In this document: piece after piece, positions 27,072-35,645 of the stretch
Layout of the letters: each line of letters opens with the position of its first letter
Numbering within the stretch: position 1 is the stretch's first letter
Source of the DNA: Frankia sp. R82
GTDB lineage: Bacteria > Actinomycetota > Actinomycetes > Frankiales > Frankiaceae
Reading direction: 5' to 3'
Assembly (NCBI RefSeq): GCF_023716925.1
Contig: NZ_JAMQQG010000210.1
Span: 1-64,000, forward strand
Length of the DNA stretch: 64,000 nt
Position numbers and translations under genes: made by a program
The notes under the pieces: generated by a model
Seen by the model: only the letters and a program-made list of their open reading frames with translations
Database searches by the model: none
What the model was told of the DNA's origin: nothing

Positions 27072-27142
27072 AACGGCGCCAACAGTGACGAGCATCACTC
27101 GAAATCGCCGGCGACCGCGCCAGGGCCACTCCTCGAGCCGTT

Positions 27143-27167
27143 GAACCGAACCGAGCCGGCCGTCGTA
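27143..27167 (+). promoter_or_regulatory. ECF-type autoregulatory promoter of the sigma gene
   Basis: Plus strand GTTGAACCG (core 27143-27147), 16 bases, CGTA (27164-27167). With the oppositely oriented lipoprotein promoter it forms an 11-bp inverted repeat, CGGTTCAACGG (27066-27076) and CCGTTGAACCG (27138-27148). Confidence 0.7.
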
Positions 27168-27226
27168 CACCAGGGGCGGGCGGCGACCGTCGTTCTCCGT
27201 CAGGGTCGTCCTCTGTCAGGGGTGTC

Positions 27227-27760
27227 ATGCGAAGAAGGGTTTCCCGCGAAGCATCGGACGCGGAGGAGGAAGCGATGGCCCGGTTGTACCGGGACCATCA
27301 CCGGGTGCTGTTGTCATTCATCGGCAAGAACGTCGACGACCGTCACCGCGCCGAGGACATCGCGCAGGAGACGCTGTTGCGAGTCTGGCGCAATCTCGAC
27401 TCGCTCCGGCCCGACGGAGTTCGTTCGTACCTGTTCACGATCGCCAGAAACATCATCACGGACGCCTGGCGGGCCGAGCAGCGACGGCCGTCGCTCGTCG
27501 ACGACGGCGGCGAGGTCGTGGTGACCGTTCCCGTCGTCGACGACGTGAGCCAGGCCATCGAGACGTGGGTGGTCGCGGAAGCGCTGGATCGTATTTCGCC
27601 CGCGCACCGGGCCGTCGTCCAGGAGCTGTACTACGAGGGAAGGACGGTACGCGAGGCGGCAGCCCGCCTTTCGCTGCCAGAAGGCACCGTCAAGTCTCGT
27701 GCCTACTACGCGATCCGCGCGCTGCGGGACGCGTTCGAGGAGATGGGGGTCGGTCGATGA
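27227..27760 (+). CDS. ECF RNA polymerase sigma factor
   Basis: 177 residues. Region 2 covers about 20-85 (LYRDHHRVLLSFIGK, RAEDIAQETLLRVWRN, SYLFTIARNIITDAWR) and region 4 about 120-172 (SPAHRAVVQELYYEGRTVREAAARLSLPEGTVKSRAYYAIRALRDAF). It resembles the SigK/SigL-like group. It overlaps the anti-sigma gene by ATGA, so the two are translationally coupled. Three matching promoters nearby suggest a local regulon: itself, the lipoprotein and the secreted Ig-like protein. ATG at residue 17 is an alternative start. Confidence 0.93.
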   Translation: MRRRVSREASDAEEEAMARLYRDHHRVLLSFIGKNVDDRHRAEDIAQETLLRVWRNLDSLRPDGVRSYLFTIARNIITDAWRAEQRRPSLVDDGGEVVVTVPVVDDVSQAIETWVVAEALDRISPAHRAVVQELYYEGRTVREAAARLSLPEGTVKSRAYYAIRALRDAFEEMGVGR

Positions 27761-28407
27761 CACCCGAACACGACGAGGTTAGGTTCCTGCTCGGAGCCTT
27801 CGTCCTGGGCGGTCTGGATGCCGGCGACCGGAACGTCGTCGACGCCCATCTCGCCGGCTGCGCCGGTTGCCGTGCGGAACTCGAGGAGACCGCGTCGGTT
27901 CCCGCGCTGCTGCGACGTCTGCCGGGCGCTGCGGGGGACGGTGGGCCCGCCCTGGGCGACCTGCTCCAGCGGGTGCGCGCCGAACGACGGTCGGTTCGCC
28001 GAACCCGCGCCTGGCGCCTCGCGGCGGTTGCTGCCGTGCTCGTCGTGTGCGCTGGAATCGGTCTCGTCGTGGACAGTCCCGCGGCCAACCCGCCGGCGGG
28101 GCAGTCAATCCCCTTCGTCGCCGCGGCGGGCATAACGATCACCGGTCGTGCCACGCTCACCTCGAAACCATGGGGAACGTCGCTGGCAGTCGCCTTCGCC
28201 AGCCTTCCTGGCAACGGCCCCTTCGCACTGGAGGTCGCCAGCGTCGACGGCAGGACGGAAAGAGCAGCCAGCTGGTCGTCGACGCCGACGACGAAGGCCG
28301 CGGTCGTCGGGGCGAGCTCGATCCGAGCGGACGCCATCGACGTGGTTCGAGCCGTCGGCCGGGACGGCTCGGTGCTCGCCGTCGCACACCCGCGGCGCGG
28401 CGCGTAG
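27757..28407 (+). CDS. Membrane anti-sigma factor with zinc-finger (RskA-like)
   Basis: 216 residues. The N-terminal anti-sigma domain has the ZAS motif His31-x3-Cys35-x2-Cys38 (AHLAGCAGC) and binds the sigma factor in the cytoplasm. One membrane helix spans about 86-105 (LAAVAAVLVVCAGIGLVV). The extracytoplasmic part (AAAGITITGRATLTSKPWGTSL) resembles the RskA C-terminal domain, which is normally released by regulated proteolysis. It is coupled to the upstream sigma gene by a 4-base overlap. Confidence 0.92.
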   Translation: MTPEHDEVRFLLGAFVLGGLDAGDRNVVDAHLAGCAGCRAELEETASVPALLRRLPGAAGDGGPALGDLLQRVRAERRSVRRTRAWRLAAVAAVLVVCAGIGLVVDSPAANPPAGQSIPFVAAAGITITGRATLTSKPWGTSLAVAFASLPGNGPFALEVASVDGRTERAASWSSTPTTKAAVVGASSIRADAIDVVRAVGRDGSVLAVAHPRRGA

Positions 28408-28682
28408 ACCATCGTCGGGTCTGGTCGGCGAAGTGCCGTCATCGTCCACGCCGGGTCCGACAGTCCCCGATCGTGACCATCTGATCTGGGCCGGCCAGGT
28501 TCCAGCGGGCGGGCTGGCAGGCACGGTGTCAGTATTCGGCCGGGGGACGTCGGCACCGCTCCCGGCGGCGTGGCGGGCAGCGGCCAGCCCACGGATCAGG
28601 GGCAGCCACACGAGCAACGGGCAGCCGACGGCCGACGGCCGGCCAGACTCGCGGGGACAGGACAACCGATGACGAGACGGCG

Positions 28683-30059
28683 GTGACCGGGCGAACGGCG
28701 CACGCCGCACAGCCCGCCCTGGCGCGCGTCCTGAGTGGGCGGATGCTGTTGTTCCTCGTGCTCGGTGATGTCCTCGGATCGGGAATCTACGCGCTCATCG
28801 GGCAGATCGCCGCCGACGTCGGCGGGATGATCTGGGTACCGTTTCTGATCGCCTTCGCGCTGGCCTTCCTCACCGGGACGGCCTATGCCGAGCTCGTCGG
28901 CAAGTATCCCCGGGCGGCCGGAGCAGCGCTTTATGCCAACGAGGCGTTCCGCCGGCCGTTTCTCACCTTCATGGTCGGCTTCACCGTGCTGTCCGCCGGG
29001 ATCACCTCCACCGCCACGGCCGCGCGGGCCATCGGGGGCAAGTACCTCGCGGAGTTCATGGCGGCCCCGCCGGTCCTCGTCGCGGTCGTGTTCATCCTGC
29101 TGACCGCGGTCCTCAACGCCCGCGGGATCGAGGAGTCGGCCCGGGTGAACCTCGTGCTCACCGTGATCGAGCTGGCCGGCCTGTTGCTGATCGTCGGGAT
29201 CGGCGTGCACGCGTTGGCCACCGGAGCGGGCAAACCGGAACGGGCCTTCGAACTGCGCACCGAGGGGCCTGCGCCGCTCGCCCTGCTCGCCGGCACGACG
29301 CTCGCGTTGTACGCGATGCTCGGCTTCGAGAACTCGGTGAACCTCGTCGAGGAGGCCCGCCGGCCGCGCCGGGACCTGCCCCGGGCGCTGTTCGGCGGCA
29401 TGTTCATCGCCGGCACGGTCTATCTGTTCGTCGCGTTCACCTGCGCGATGCTGGTGGATCCCGACACCCTCGCCGGCTCCGGGGCCCCGCTGCTGGAAGT
29501 GGTGAAGGCCTCCGCCGTGCCGGTGCCGTCGAGGCTGTTCGCCGCGGTCGCGCTGGTCGCGGTCGCCAACACGGCCCTGATGAACATGGTGATGGCCTCC
29601 CGGCTCGTCTACGGCATGGCCGCCCAGGGTGCGATCCCGGCCGTCTTCGCACGGGTGCTGCCTGGCCGACGCACCCCGCTGACAGCAATCGGCTTCGTGA
29701 CGGTCCTGGCGGTGGTGCTGGCCAGCACCGGCCAGCTGGCCGGCCTTGCCGACACCACCGTCGTCCTGCTGCTGCTGGTCTTCTTCGTCGTCAACAGCAG
29801 CGCGCTGGCGCTGCGGCGCGAGCCCGCCCCGCCGGGCGCCTACCGTGCTCCCACCTGGGCCCCGGCGCTCGGCGCTCTGTCCTGCGCGGTGTTGGCCTCC
29901 CCGCTGGTCCACCGCGAGGGCACCGTCTACCTGCGCGCCCTCGGCCTGCTTGCGTTCGCCGCCGTCCTCTTCCATGCCCAGAAGGGTGTCGGCAGTCGGT
30001 TCCGCACGCGCGAGTCATCGGGTGCCGCGCTCCAGCGGGTGTCTCCCCCGAGCGACTGA
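28683..30059 (+). CDS. APC family amino acid permease
   Basis: 458 residues with about 12 membrane segments. The start GRMLLFLVLGDVLGSGIYALIGQIA is the APC helix 1 unwound-region signature (GxGIY), and GFENSVNLVEEARRPRRDLPRAL is the conserved helix 6/loop motif (normally GFxxxxxxxEExxxPxRxxP). It is predicted to import amino acids or amines with protons or by exchange. GTG 28683 is the start. It is monocistronic as far as visible. A large antisense frame here is an artefact. Confidence 0.93.
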   Translation: MTGRTAHAAQPALARVLSGRMLLFLVLGDVLGSGIYALIGQIAADVGGMIWVPFLIAFALAFLTGTAYAELVGKYPRAAGAALYANEAFRRPFLTFMVGFTVLSAGITSTATAARAIGGKYLAEFMAAPPVLVAVVFILLTAVLNARGIEESARVNLVLTVIELAGLLLIVGIGVHALATGAGKPERAFELRTEGPAPLALLAGTTLALYAMLGFENSVNLVEEARRPRRDLPRALFGGMFIAGTVYLFVAFTCAMLVDPDTLAGSGAPLLEVVKASAVPVPSRLFAAVALVAVANTALMNMVMASRLVYGMAAQGAIPAVFARVLPGRRTPLTAIGFVTVLAVVLASTGQLAGLADTTVVLLLLVFFVVNSSALALRREPAPPGAYRAPTWAPALGALSCAVLASPLVHREGTVYLRALGLLAFAAVLFHAQKGVGSRFRTRESSGAALQRVSPPSD

Positions 30060-30228
30060 CACCGCACAGCGGGCCAGTCGCTGAAGATCGCGGCACGAGA
30101 CGGGTGGCTGGAGCTCGTTCCGGCACAGAGGCTCGCGCTGGCGCCTCCACTCCCGCTGGTCGCGACGGCGTCGCCCTCGGCGGCTTTTTCCGGCAGGCCC
30201 GCGCGCTGGCCGTGTCACGTCCGCCTGG

Positions 30229-31299
30229 TCAGTCCTGTCCGGCCAGCAAAAGCAGCTTTCCGGTGGTCTGCCGGCTTTCCAGCAGTCGATGCGCCTTCGC
30301 GGCGTCGCTGAGATCGAACACCTCCTGAACGGGAATGACGAGTGTTCCGTCGGCTACCAGGGCGAGCGCCTGCTCCGTGGCCGGGGCGACGAGCTCGGGG
30401 GCGGCGAGTGCCAGATCGATGCTGCTCCAGCCCATGACCGCGACGTTGGCCAGGGCGAGTGCCATCGGTGACGGCAGGGACTCCGGCATTCCAGCGGCCG
30501 ATCCGAACTTCACCAACCGCCCCATCGGGGCAAGCGCGGCGAGGCCCGCTTCGAAGACCCGGCCACCCACCGAGTCGAGTACCGCGTCGGCGCCCCGGCC
30601 ACCCGTCGCGCTGTGAACGGCTGTCGCCAGATCTGCGTGCGGCACGACGATGTCGTACCCGTGGGCCCGGGCGGCCTGGACCTTGTCGGCCGAACCCACC
30701 GTCCCGATGAGAACGCTGACGCCGAGATGCCTGGCGACAGCCGCGATGGCCGCTCCCGCCCCGCCCGCGGCGGCGGAGACGACGACCACCGACCTCGGTC
30801 CGACTCGGGCCAGCTCGGTCAGCATCGCCACCGCGCTCGTCCCGATCGTCACGGCCGCCGCGGCGGCCTCCAACGACATGCCGGCGGCAGCGCCGACGAG
30901 CGGGAACACCCGCGTGGCCGGGACATTCACGAGCTCCGCGTACCCGCCGACGATCGTAAAGGCGGCTACCGCGGTGCCGACGGAAAGATCAACGACGCCC
31001 GGGCCGACAGCGGCGACGTGACCGCTCACGTCCAGGCCTGGGACGAACGGCAGGGCGGGCACCGGAACGGCTCCGCGTCGTTGCAGCACCTCGACGAAGT
31101 TCACGCCCGCGTACGCGACCCGCACGGCGACCTCGCCCGGGCCGGGCTCGGGCTGGACGAGGTCTCGCCGGATCAGGACCTCTGGCCCGCCGGTCTGGTC
31201 GAATCCGACGGCGCGGTGTGGGCGCCCGGCGCCCGGCGCCTGCGTCAGGGGCGTCGGTACGAGGGAACCAGGACTCGGTGCGTTCGACGTCTCACTCAT
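30229..31299 (-). CDS. NADPH:quinone oxidoreductase (zinc-less MDR family)
   Basis: 356 residues. GroES-like domain (AVGFDQTGGPEVLIRRD, VRVAYAGVNFVEVLQRRG, LPFVPGLDVSGHVAAVG) and Rossmann domain (VVVVSAAAGGAGAAIAAVARHLG, glycine-rich loop AAAGGAG). Zinc ligands of alcohol dehydrogenases are absent, as in QOR enzymes. The end SDAAKAHRLLESRQTTGKLLLL is typical. It is divergent from an HxlR gene 66 bases away, which probably regulates it in response to quinones or electrophiles. Confidence 0.93.
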   Translation of the reverse strand: MSETSNAPSPGSLVPTPLTQAPGAGRPHRAVGFDQTGGPEVLIRRDLVQPEPGPGEVAVRVAYAGVNFVEVLQRRGAVPVPALPFVPGLDVSGHVAAVGPGVVDLSVGTAVAAFTIVGGYAELVNVPATRVFPLVGAAAGMSLEAAAAAVTIGTSAVAMLTELARVGPRSVVVVSAAAGGAGAAIAAVARHLGVSVLIGTVGSADKVQAARAHGYDIVVPHADLATAVHSATGGRGADAVLDSVGGRVFEAGLAALAPMGRLVKFGSAAGMPESLPSPMALALANVAVMGWSSIDLALAAPELVAPATEQALALVADGTLVIPVQEVFDLSDAAKAHRLLESRQTTGKLLLLAGQD

Positions 31300-31330
31300 G
31301 GGAAAGACGCTCTACGGCCACGCCCCAACT

Positions 31331-31363
31331 GGGAAGTACCCACTCTTTGGTAAGCTACTTTCC
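31331..31363. promoter_or_regulatory. Candidate HxlR operator
   Basis: GGGAAGTA (31331-31338) and TACTTTCC (31356-31363) form an imperfect inverted repeat filling the short gap between the divergent quinone reductase and HxlR genes. Confidence 0.5.
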
Positions 31364-31365
31364 TC

Positions 31366-31821
31366 GTGGACTACGCTTCGGTCGTGGATCACACGTCTCA
31401 CGACTCGGGCCCCCGGCCCCTGGTGGCGTCGTCCGGCCTACCAGCCGACGTCTACAGCGCCGGCTGTCCCACCCGGGATGTCCTGGATCATCTCGCGAGC
31501 AAGTGGACGATTTTGATCATCGACAGGCTCGGTACGGGGACGTATCGGTTCGCGGAGCTGCGCCGCGCAATTGACGGAATCTCCGAGAAGATGCTTGCGC
31601 AGACCCTGCGTCGCCTGGAGCGAGATGGCCTGCTCACCCGGACCGTGTACCCGGAAGTCCCACCGCACACCGAGTATGCCCTCACCCCCCTCGGACGCAG
31701 CATCAGCGCACCTATCGCATCGCTACGCATCTGGGCCGAGCGGAACATCAACGACGTGATTGCAGCGCGCAGCACGTACGAGTCCAAAAACGGAAAACCT
31801 ACTGCGGGACCGCCACGCTGA
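31366..31821 (+). CDS. HxlR family transcriptional regulator
   Basis: 151 residues. Sensor Cys in SAGCPTRDVLDHLASKWT, winged helix GTYRFAELRRAIDGISEKMLAQTLRRLERDGLLTR and wing YPEVPPHTEYALTPLGRSI. It resembles the YodB/QorR type, which represses a divergent quinone reductase until its Cys is modified, and that arrangement is present here. GTG 31366 (or GTG 31384) starts it; the ribosome-binding site is weak. Confidence 0.92.
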   Translation: MDYASVVDHTSHDSGPRPLVASSGLPADVYSAGCPTRDVLDHLASKWTILIIDRLGTGTYRFAELRRAIDGISEKMLAQTLRRLERDGLLTRTVYPEVPPHTEYALTPLGRSISAPIASLRIWAERNINDVIAARSTYESKNGKPTAGPPR

Positions 31822-32059
31822 TCTGTACGCCCCAGCACACATCCCGAGTCGTCTGCTGACCTTCAGCCCGTGGACAGCACGTCGGCAGGGCCGCTCCCCC
31901 ACCGACGTCCTCCGCCGGTCCGGAAGCCGGGATCCCGGCGGTCAGAATGCCGCGCGGGCGGCACCGGAACCCAGGACAATGCGGTTACGGTAGGAGTAGT
32001 CCCAGGTCACGTCAGGTCGGGTGTCCGCACGGACCGCCCTCCCGCTCCACACCACTCAC

Positions 32060-32168
32060 CTGCTGGCAGCCGCAAGCAGCCGCAGTCTCGCGGCGAACGC
32101 GCCGGCAAGGACATTGCCCACCATGCCACCGAGGCCCCAACCGACCAGCAGCCATGTCGTGTGGTGGG
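32060..32168 (-). pseudogene. MFS transporter internal fragment (copy of 52.7 kb)
   Basis: About 105 bases are almost identical to 52700-52803 inside the intact MFS gene and read GWGLGGMVGNVLAGAFAARL on the minus strand. Nothing else of the transporter remains. Its position left of an intact YdeI gene mirrors the 52-53.7 kb locus. Confidence 0.85.
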
Positions 32169-32275
32169 AGGCACCCCGACGGGCGAGGAACGACGGTCGG
32201 GGTGCACGGCACCCGCGACCTGGCCAAGGGCACCCTGCGGGGTCTCCTGAGCGAGATCGGCCTGACACCTGAAAC
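32166..32275 (+). pseudogene. HicA-type toxin, C-terminal fragment
   Basis: The frame reads RHPDGRGTTVGVHGTRDLAKGTLRGLLSEIGLTPE, the second half of a HicA/YcfA double-stranded RNA-binding toxin (usual HPDGRxxxVPVHGxRDLxxGTLRxILxxxGLT). The N-terminal strand with the catalytic His is gone, and no HicB partner is present. Confidence 0.6.
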
Positions 32276-32319
32276 GGGGCCCGGTTCAGGCGACATCCGG
32301 GCTTTGTACGCTCACCGTC

Positions 32320-32919
32320 ATGAGCGTGGGTGACAAGGGGGCAGGGGCGCGGACCGCCACCGCGCCGGACATTCTGACTGTCACCGACCACGTCGCGTGG
32401 CGCGCCTGGCTCGACGTGAACGAGGACGTCTCCGACGGCGTCTGGCTGGTCCTGGCCAAGAAAGGCACCACATCGCCGACCTCGTTGCGCTACGACCTCG
32501 CACTCCAGGAGGCGCTGTGCAGCGGCTGGATCGACGGGCAGAAGAAGAGCCGGGACGCCGCCACCTTCCAGATCCGCTTCACCCCACGCCGTAAGACGTC
32601 ACTGTGGTCGCAACGCAACACCGCCCTGGTGGCGCGGCTGATCGATGAGGGCCGGATGCGGCCTCGGGGCCAGGCCGAGGTCGAGCGCGCGCGGGCGGAC
32701 GGACGCTGGGACCGGGCCTACCCGGGGGCGGCGGACGCCCAGATCCCCGACGACCTGGCCGCCGCGCTGGCGGCATCCGCCCCGGCCAGCGCGGCGTTCG
32801 TCGCCCTGACCGGGGCCGATCGCTACTCCGTCCTGCACCGCCTGCTGACGGCCTCGAACCCGGCGACCCGCGCCACCCGACTCGCCGCCCTGCTCGCGGC
32901 ACTGGAGGGGGGTCGTTGA
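32320..32919 (+). CDS. YdeI/OmpD-associated family protein
   Basis: 199 residues. Family hallmarks: AWRAWLDVNEDVSDGVWLVLAKKGTT, ALQEALCSGWIDGQKKSRD, RFTPRRKTSLWSQRN and the C-terminal LTASNPATRATRLAALLAAL. YdeI-family proteins are linked in E. coli to OmpD/OmpC and peptide resistance, but the biochemical role is unknown. ATG 32320. The last 100 bases are duplicated in decayed form at 53640-53745 next to the intact MFS gene. Confidence 0.9.
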   Translation: MSVGDKGAGARTATAPDILTVTDHVAWRAWLDVNEDVSDGVWLVLAKKGTTSPTSLRYDLALQEALCSGWIDGQKKSRDAATFQIRFTPRRKTSLWSQRNTALVARLIDEGRMRPRGQAEVERARADGRWDRAYPGAADAQIPDDLAAALAASAPASAAFVALTGADRYSVLHRLLTASNPATRATRLAALLAALEGGR

Positions 32920-32970
32920 CGCAGCGATCTCCGGTCAGCTGAGGAAAGCCACGTAGGTCGAGCGGTAACG

Positions 32971-33606
32971 CTACGCGTTACTTGACGGTTTCCACCCCAT
33001 CCCAGGCCCGCGGAGCAGCCCGGTGCAGACGACGTCGACCAGGCGGCCTCGTCCGGCCGGATCGTCCGGGTCTGCCTGCCTGGCCAGACAGCCCGCGACG
33101 AGGGCCATCACGTCGTCGGTGTCGACGTCGCGCCGCACGGCACCGGCCCGCTGCGCACGTGTCAGCAGGCCGGACATCGCCCCGACCACGTCGCGCTCCG
33201 GGCCGGACGCGGCGGCCTTGAGATCGAAGCCGGAGCCGATGAGCGCTTCGGCCAGGCCGTGGTTGGCGGCGCCCTCGGCGACGAGCACGGCGAAGAACCG
33301 CGAGAACGCGCCCCCGGCATCGGCCGCCGTGTCCAGCTGCCGCGCCAGGTCGACCAGCCCCTCGACGCGGCTTACGAAGACCGCGGCGAACAGCGACTCC
33401 TTGGTCGGGAAGTGGCGGCTGACGGTGCCCGTTCCAACCCCCGCGCGACGAGCTATCTCATGCACCGGCACCGACAGTCCCTCGTGCGCGAACGCGGCGA
33501 AGGCAGCCTCCAGGATCCGGGCGCGGTTGCGGCGGGCGTCGGCACGCAGCGGCCTGCGCTGCCCGCCGGCCTGGTCAGACCCGACTCCATCTGTGGCAGG
33601 CGGCAT
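32971..33606 (-). CDS. TetR family transcriptional regulator
   Basis: 211 residues from ATG 33606. HTH about 40-62 (VPVHEIARRAGVGTGTVSRHFPTKESLF), then a SACE_7040/TetR_C_33-like ligand domain with the usual FFAVLVAEGAANHGLAEAL. A 39-bp perfect palindrome lies 51 bases upstream, between this gene and an SDR pseudogene that is the probable former target. Confidence 0.92.
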   Translation of the reverse strand: MPPATDGVGSDQAGGQRRPLRADARRNRARILEAAFAAFAHEGLSVPVHEIARRAGVGTGTVSRHFPTKESLFAAVFVSRVEGLVDLARQLDTAADAGGAFSRFFAVLVAEGAANHGLAEALIGSGFDLKAAASGPERDVVGAMSGLLTRAQRAGAVRRDVDTDDVMALVAGCLARQADPDDPAGRGRLVDVVCTGLLRGPGMGWKPSSNA

Positions 33607-33656
33607 CTCGCGTCCAGACAGTTCGTCCTCCAGTTCGCCCTCCCGGGTTGACAAGC

Positions 33657-33695
33657 GGGATGACCGTCCCGGAAAGTATCCGGGACGGTCATCCC
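33657..33695. promoter_or_regulatory. 39-bp TetR operator (17-bp perfect arms)
   Basis: GGGATGACCGTCCCGGA (33657-33673), spacer AAGTA, TCCGGGACGGTCATCCC (33679-33695). Symmetry is perfect over all 34 arm bases. The core GGGACGGT is shared with the operator of the TetR gene at 39 kb. Confidence 0.85.
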
Positions 33696-33797
33696 AGTTA
33701 TGTCGACGATACGCATCTCCGGTCACGCCAGCGTCTCAGACCGTCTGCTCAGCGCATGGCGTCCTGGACCGGACCACGCCCAGGAGGACTGGTATAG

Positions 33798-34790
33798 GTG
33801 AGCCGGAGCGCCAGCCGATGGACCGCGGCCGACATGCCGCGCCAGGACGACCGGACCATCGTCATCACCGGCGCGAGCAGCGGGGTCGGCTTCGAGACCG
33901 CACGGCTGTTCGCCGCCAAGGGGGCCGAGGTCATCCTCGCCTGCCGCGACCACACCCGTGCGCGGCGGGCGATGGATCGCATCACGCAGGGCGTACCCGG
34001 CGCTCGGGTCGAGGACCTCAGCCTCGACCTCGCGTCGCTCGTCTCGGTGCGCGCGGCGGCTGCGGAACTGCGGTCCCGGCATGGGCACATCGATGTGCTG
34101 ATCAACAATGGCGGCCTGATGTGGGCGCCACGGGGAACGACCAACGAAGGCTTCGAGACGCATTTCGGTACGAACCACATCGGCCATTTCGTGTTCGCCG
34201 GCCTGGTGCTCGACCTGCTACTCCCGGTGGCCGGGTCGCGGATCGTCGTCGTGACCAGCCCGGCACACCGGGCCGGTTAGCTCGACCTCGACGACCCACC
34301 GTCCGGCCCCACCGAGCGGTACCGGCCCATGGCCGCGTACAGCCAGTCGAAGCTGGCCAACATACTGTTCGCCCTGATGTTGCAGACGAGGCTCGCCGAG
34401 GCGAACGCGGCCACCACAGCGGTCGCCGCCCATCCGGGTGGCGCGAGAACCGAGCTCAACCGGACGATGCCGCTGCTGTTCCGCGGCAAGTCCTGGGGGT
34501 TGGCACGCCCCATCACCCACCCGGCGGCGATCGGCGCGTTGTCGCTCGCACGAGCCGCCGCCGATCCCGCCGTCGCGGGTGGCAGCTATGTGGGGCCGGG
34601 AGGCTGGCGCGAGTTCACCGGCTACCCCACCCTGCTGACGCCGAGCGAATCCGCCCGCGACCCGCGGTTGCAGCGACACCTGTGGCAGGAATCGGAGCGC
34701 CTCACCGGCATCACCTACCGCTTCTCGCAAGCGGCTGCGCCTCGTCTCGCGGGCGAGCCGCCGCCGCCGAGCGCTCCGCGAAGGTCGTGA
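33798..34790 (+). pseudogene. Short-chain dehydrogenase with one in-frame amber stop
   Basis: The frame is continuous over 330 codons except for TAG 34278-34280, where the family usually has a polar residue (HRAG-stop-LDLDD; CAG to TAG is the simplest route). Both halves are otherwise conserved: TGASSGVGFETARLF, INNGGLMW, VVTSPAHRAG, then YSQSKLAN (active Tyr/Lys) and HPGGARTELNR. Retinol dehydrogenase/WWOX-like SDR. The stop separates the nucleotide domain from the active site, so the enzyme would be inactive unless read through. It is probably controlled by the 39-bp operator upstream. Confidence 0.85.
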
Positions 34791-34872
34791 CGGTCTCCCG
34801 CAACGCCACGGAACGAGGACGCCACGGAACGAGGACGCCATGTGCGAGGGCAGCTCACCGCGCGATGACCCC

Positions 34873-34935
34873 AGGTGAAGCAGGACCGCGGCGATGGTGG
34901 CACCGAGCTCCCAGCACGCCTCGCGGGCGGCCTGT
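34873..34935 (-). pseudogene. Flavodoxin-family C-terminal fragment
   Basis: Minus strand reads AREACWELGATIAAVLLHL, matching the end (REACWELGATVAATL) of the intact flavodoxin-family gene at 54101. Confidence 0.6.
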
Positions 34936-34955
34936 CCAATTTTTCGATCATCGAG

Positions 34956-35576
34956 CTACCCGGGCTCCGACGCGCGTTCCGAACCGAGGTTCAAGGAGGG
35001 CGGGGAGCCTCGCTGAAGTGCGGGCAGAATCATCTCGACCAGTGCGGTGACGTCGGCGTCGGCCATTGGCTCGCCGGTCATGCCCATCCGGTGGAGCAGG
35101 GTTCCGACCACGACGTCGGTGAAGAGCAGGACCCGAGCCTCCGGCTCACCGAGCGCATCCTGGAGTGCCAGTCGATACGGCTCCTGCAGCCGCGCGGACA
35201 GGATCTCGCGCAGGGCCGGGTCGCTGACGGCGTCACTGAACACGCCAGCGAACGCGTCGCCCACCCCGGGTTCGCCGATCTTCGCCGCGATCCAGTGGAT
35301 GGCCGAGGACATGATCTCGGCTCGGCTGGCGCCCGCCAGCGGCGGCGGCGGGCCGAAGGCGTTCAGGAGGCAGTCCACGATCAGCTCGCCTTTGGACGGC
35401 CAGCGCCGATAGATCGTCGTCTTGGCGACACCAGCCACCGCAGCGATGCGTTCGACGGTGGCGCGCGCGTAGCCGAACTCGTGGACCGCGCTCAGCGTGG
35501 CGGCGAACACCGCGGCGTGAACGCCTGTGCGCGGACGGCCGGGGGGTCGGGCGGAGACGGCCGATGCCATGGACAC
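34956..35576 (-). CDS. TetR family transcriptional regulator
   Basis: 206 residues. HTH about 40-63 (ATVERIAAVAGVAKTTIYRRWPSKGELI) and a TetR_C_11-like domain. It is divergent from an alpha/beta hydrolase remnant; two 12-bp repeats in the gap are its likely operator. Confidence 0.92.
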   Translation of the reverse strand: MSMASAVSARPPGRPRTGVHAAVFAATLSAVHEFGYARATVERIAAVAGVAKTTIYRRWPSKGELIVDCLLNAFGPPPPLAGASRAEIMSSAIHWIAAKIGEPGVGDAFAGVFSDAVSDPALREILSARLQEPYRLALQDALGEPEARVLLFTDVVVGTLLHRMGMTGEPMADADVTALVEMILPALQRGSPPSLNLGSERASEPG

Positions 35577-35584
35577 ATGATACT

Positions 35585-35611
35585 GGTTTCGCTACCGCGG
35601 GTTTCGATACC
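35585..35611. promoter_or_regulatory. Paired TetR operator repeats
   Basis: GGTTTCGCTACC (35585-35596) and GGTTTCGATACC (35600-35611) are direct repeats, 15 bases apart; each is itself nearly palindromic. Confidence 0.6.
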
Positions 35612-35645
35612 GAGGGTCGCGGAACTACCTTTCCCGGGAAAGACC

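Noticed and set aside
26204-27082. Upstream extension of the secreted Ig-like protein to 638 residues
   Set aside because: The extension overlaps the lipoprotein gene antisense/in another frame, lacks motifs, and would bury the signal peptide.
28596-29975. 459-codon minus-strand frame over the APC permease
   Set aside because: Composition is Gln/Arg/Gly-rich nonsense typical of antisense to a membrane protein.
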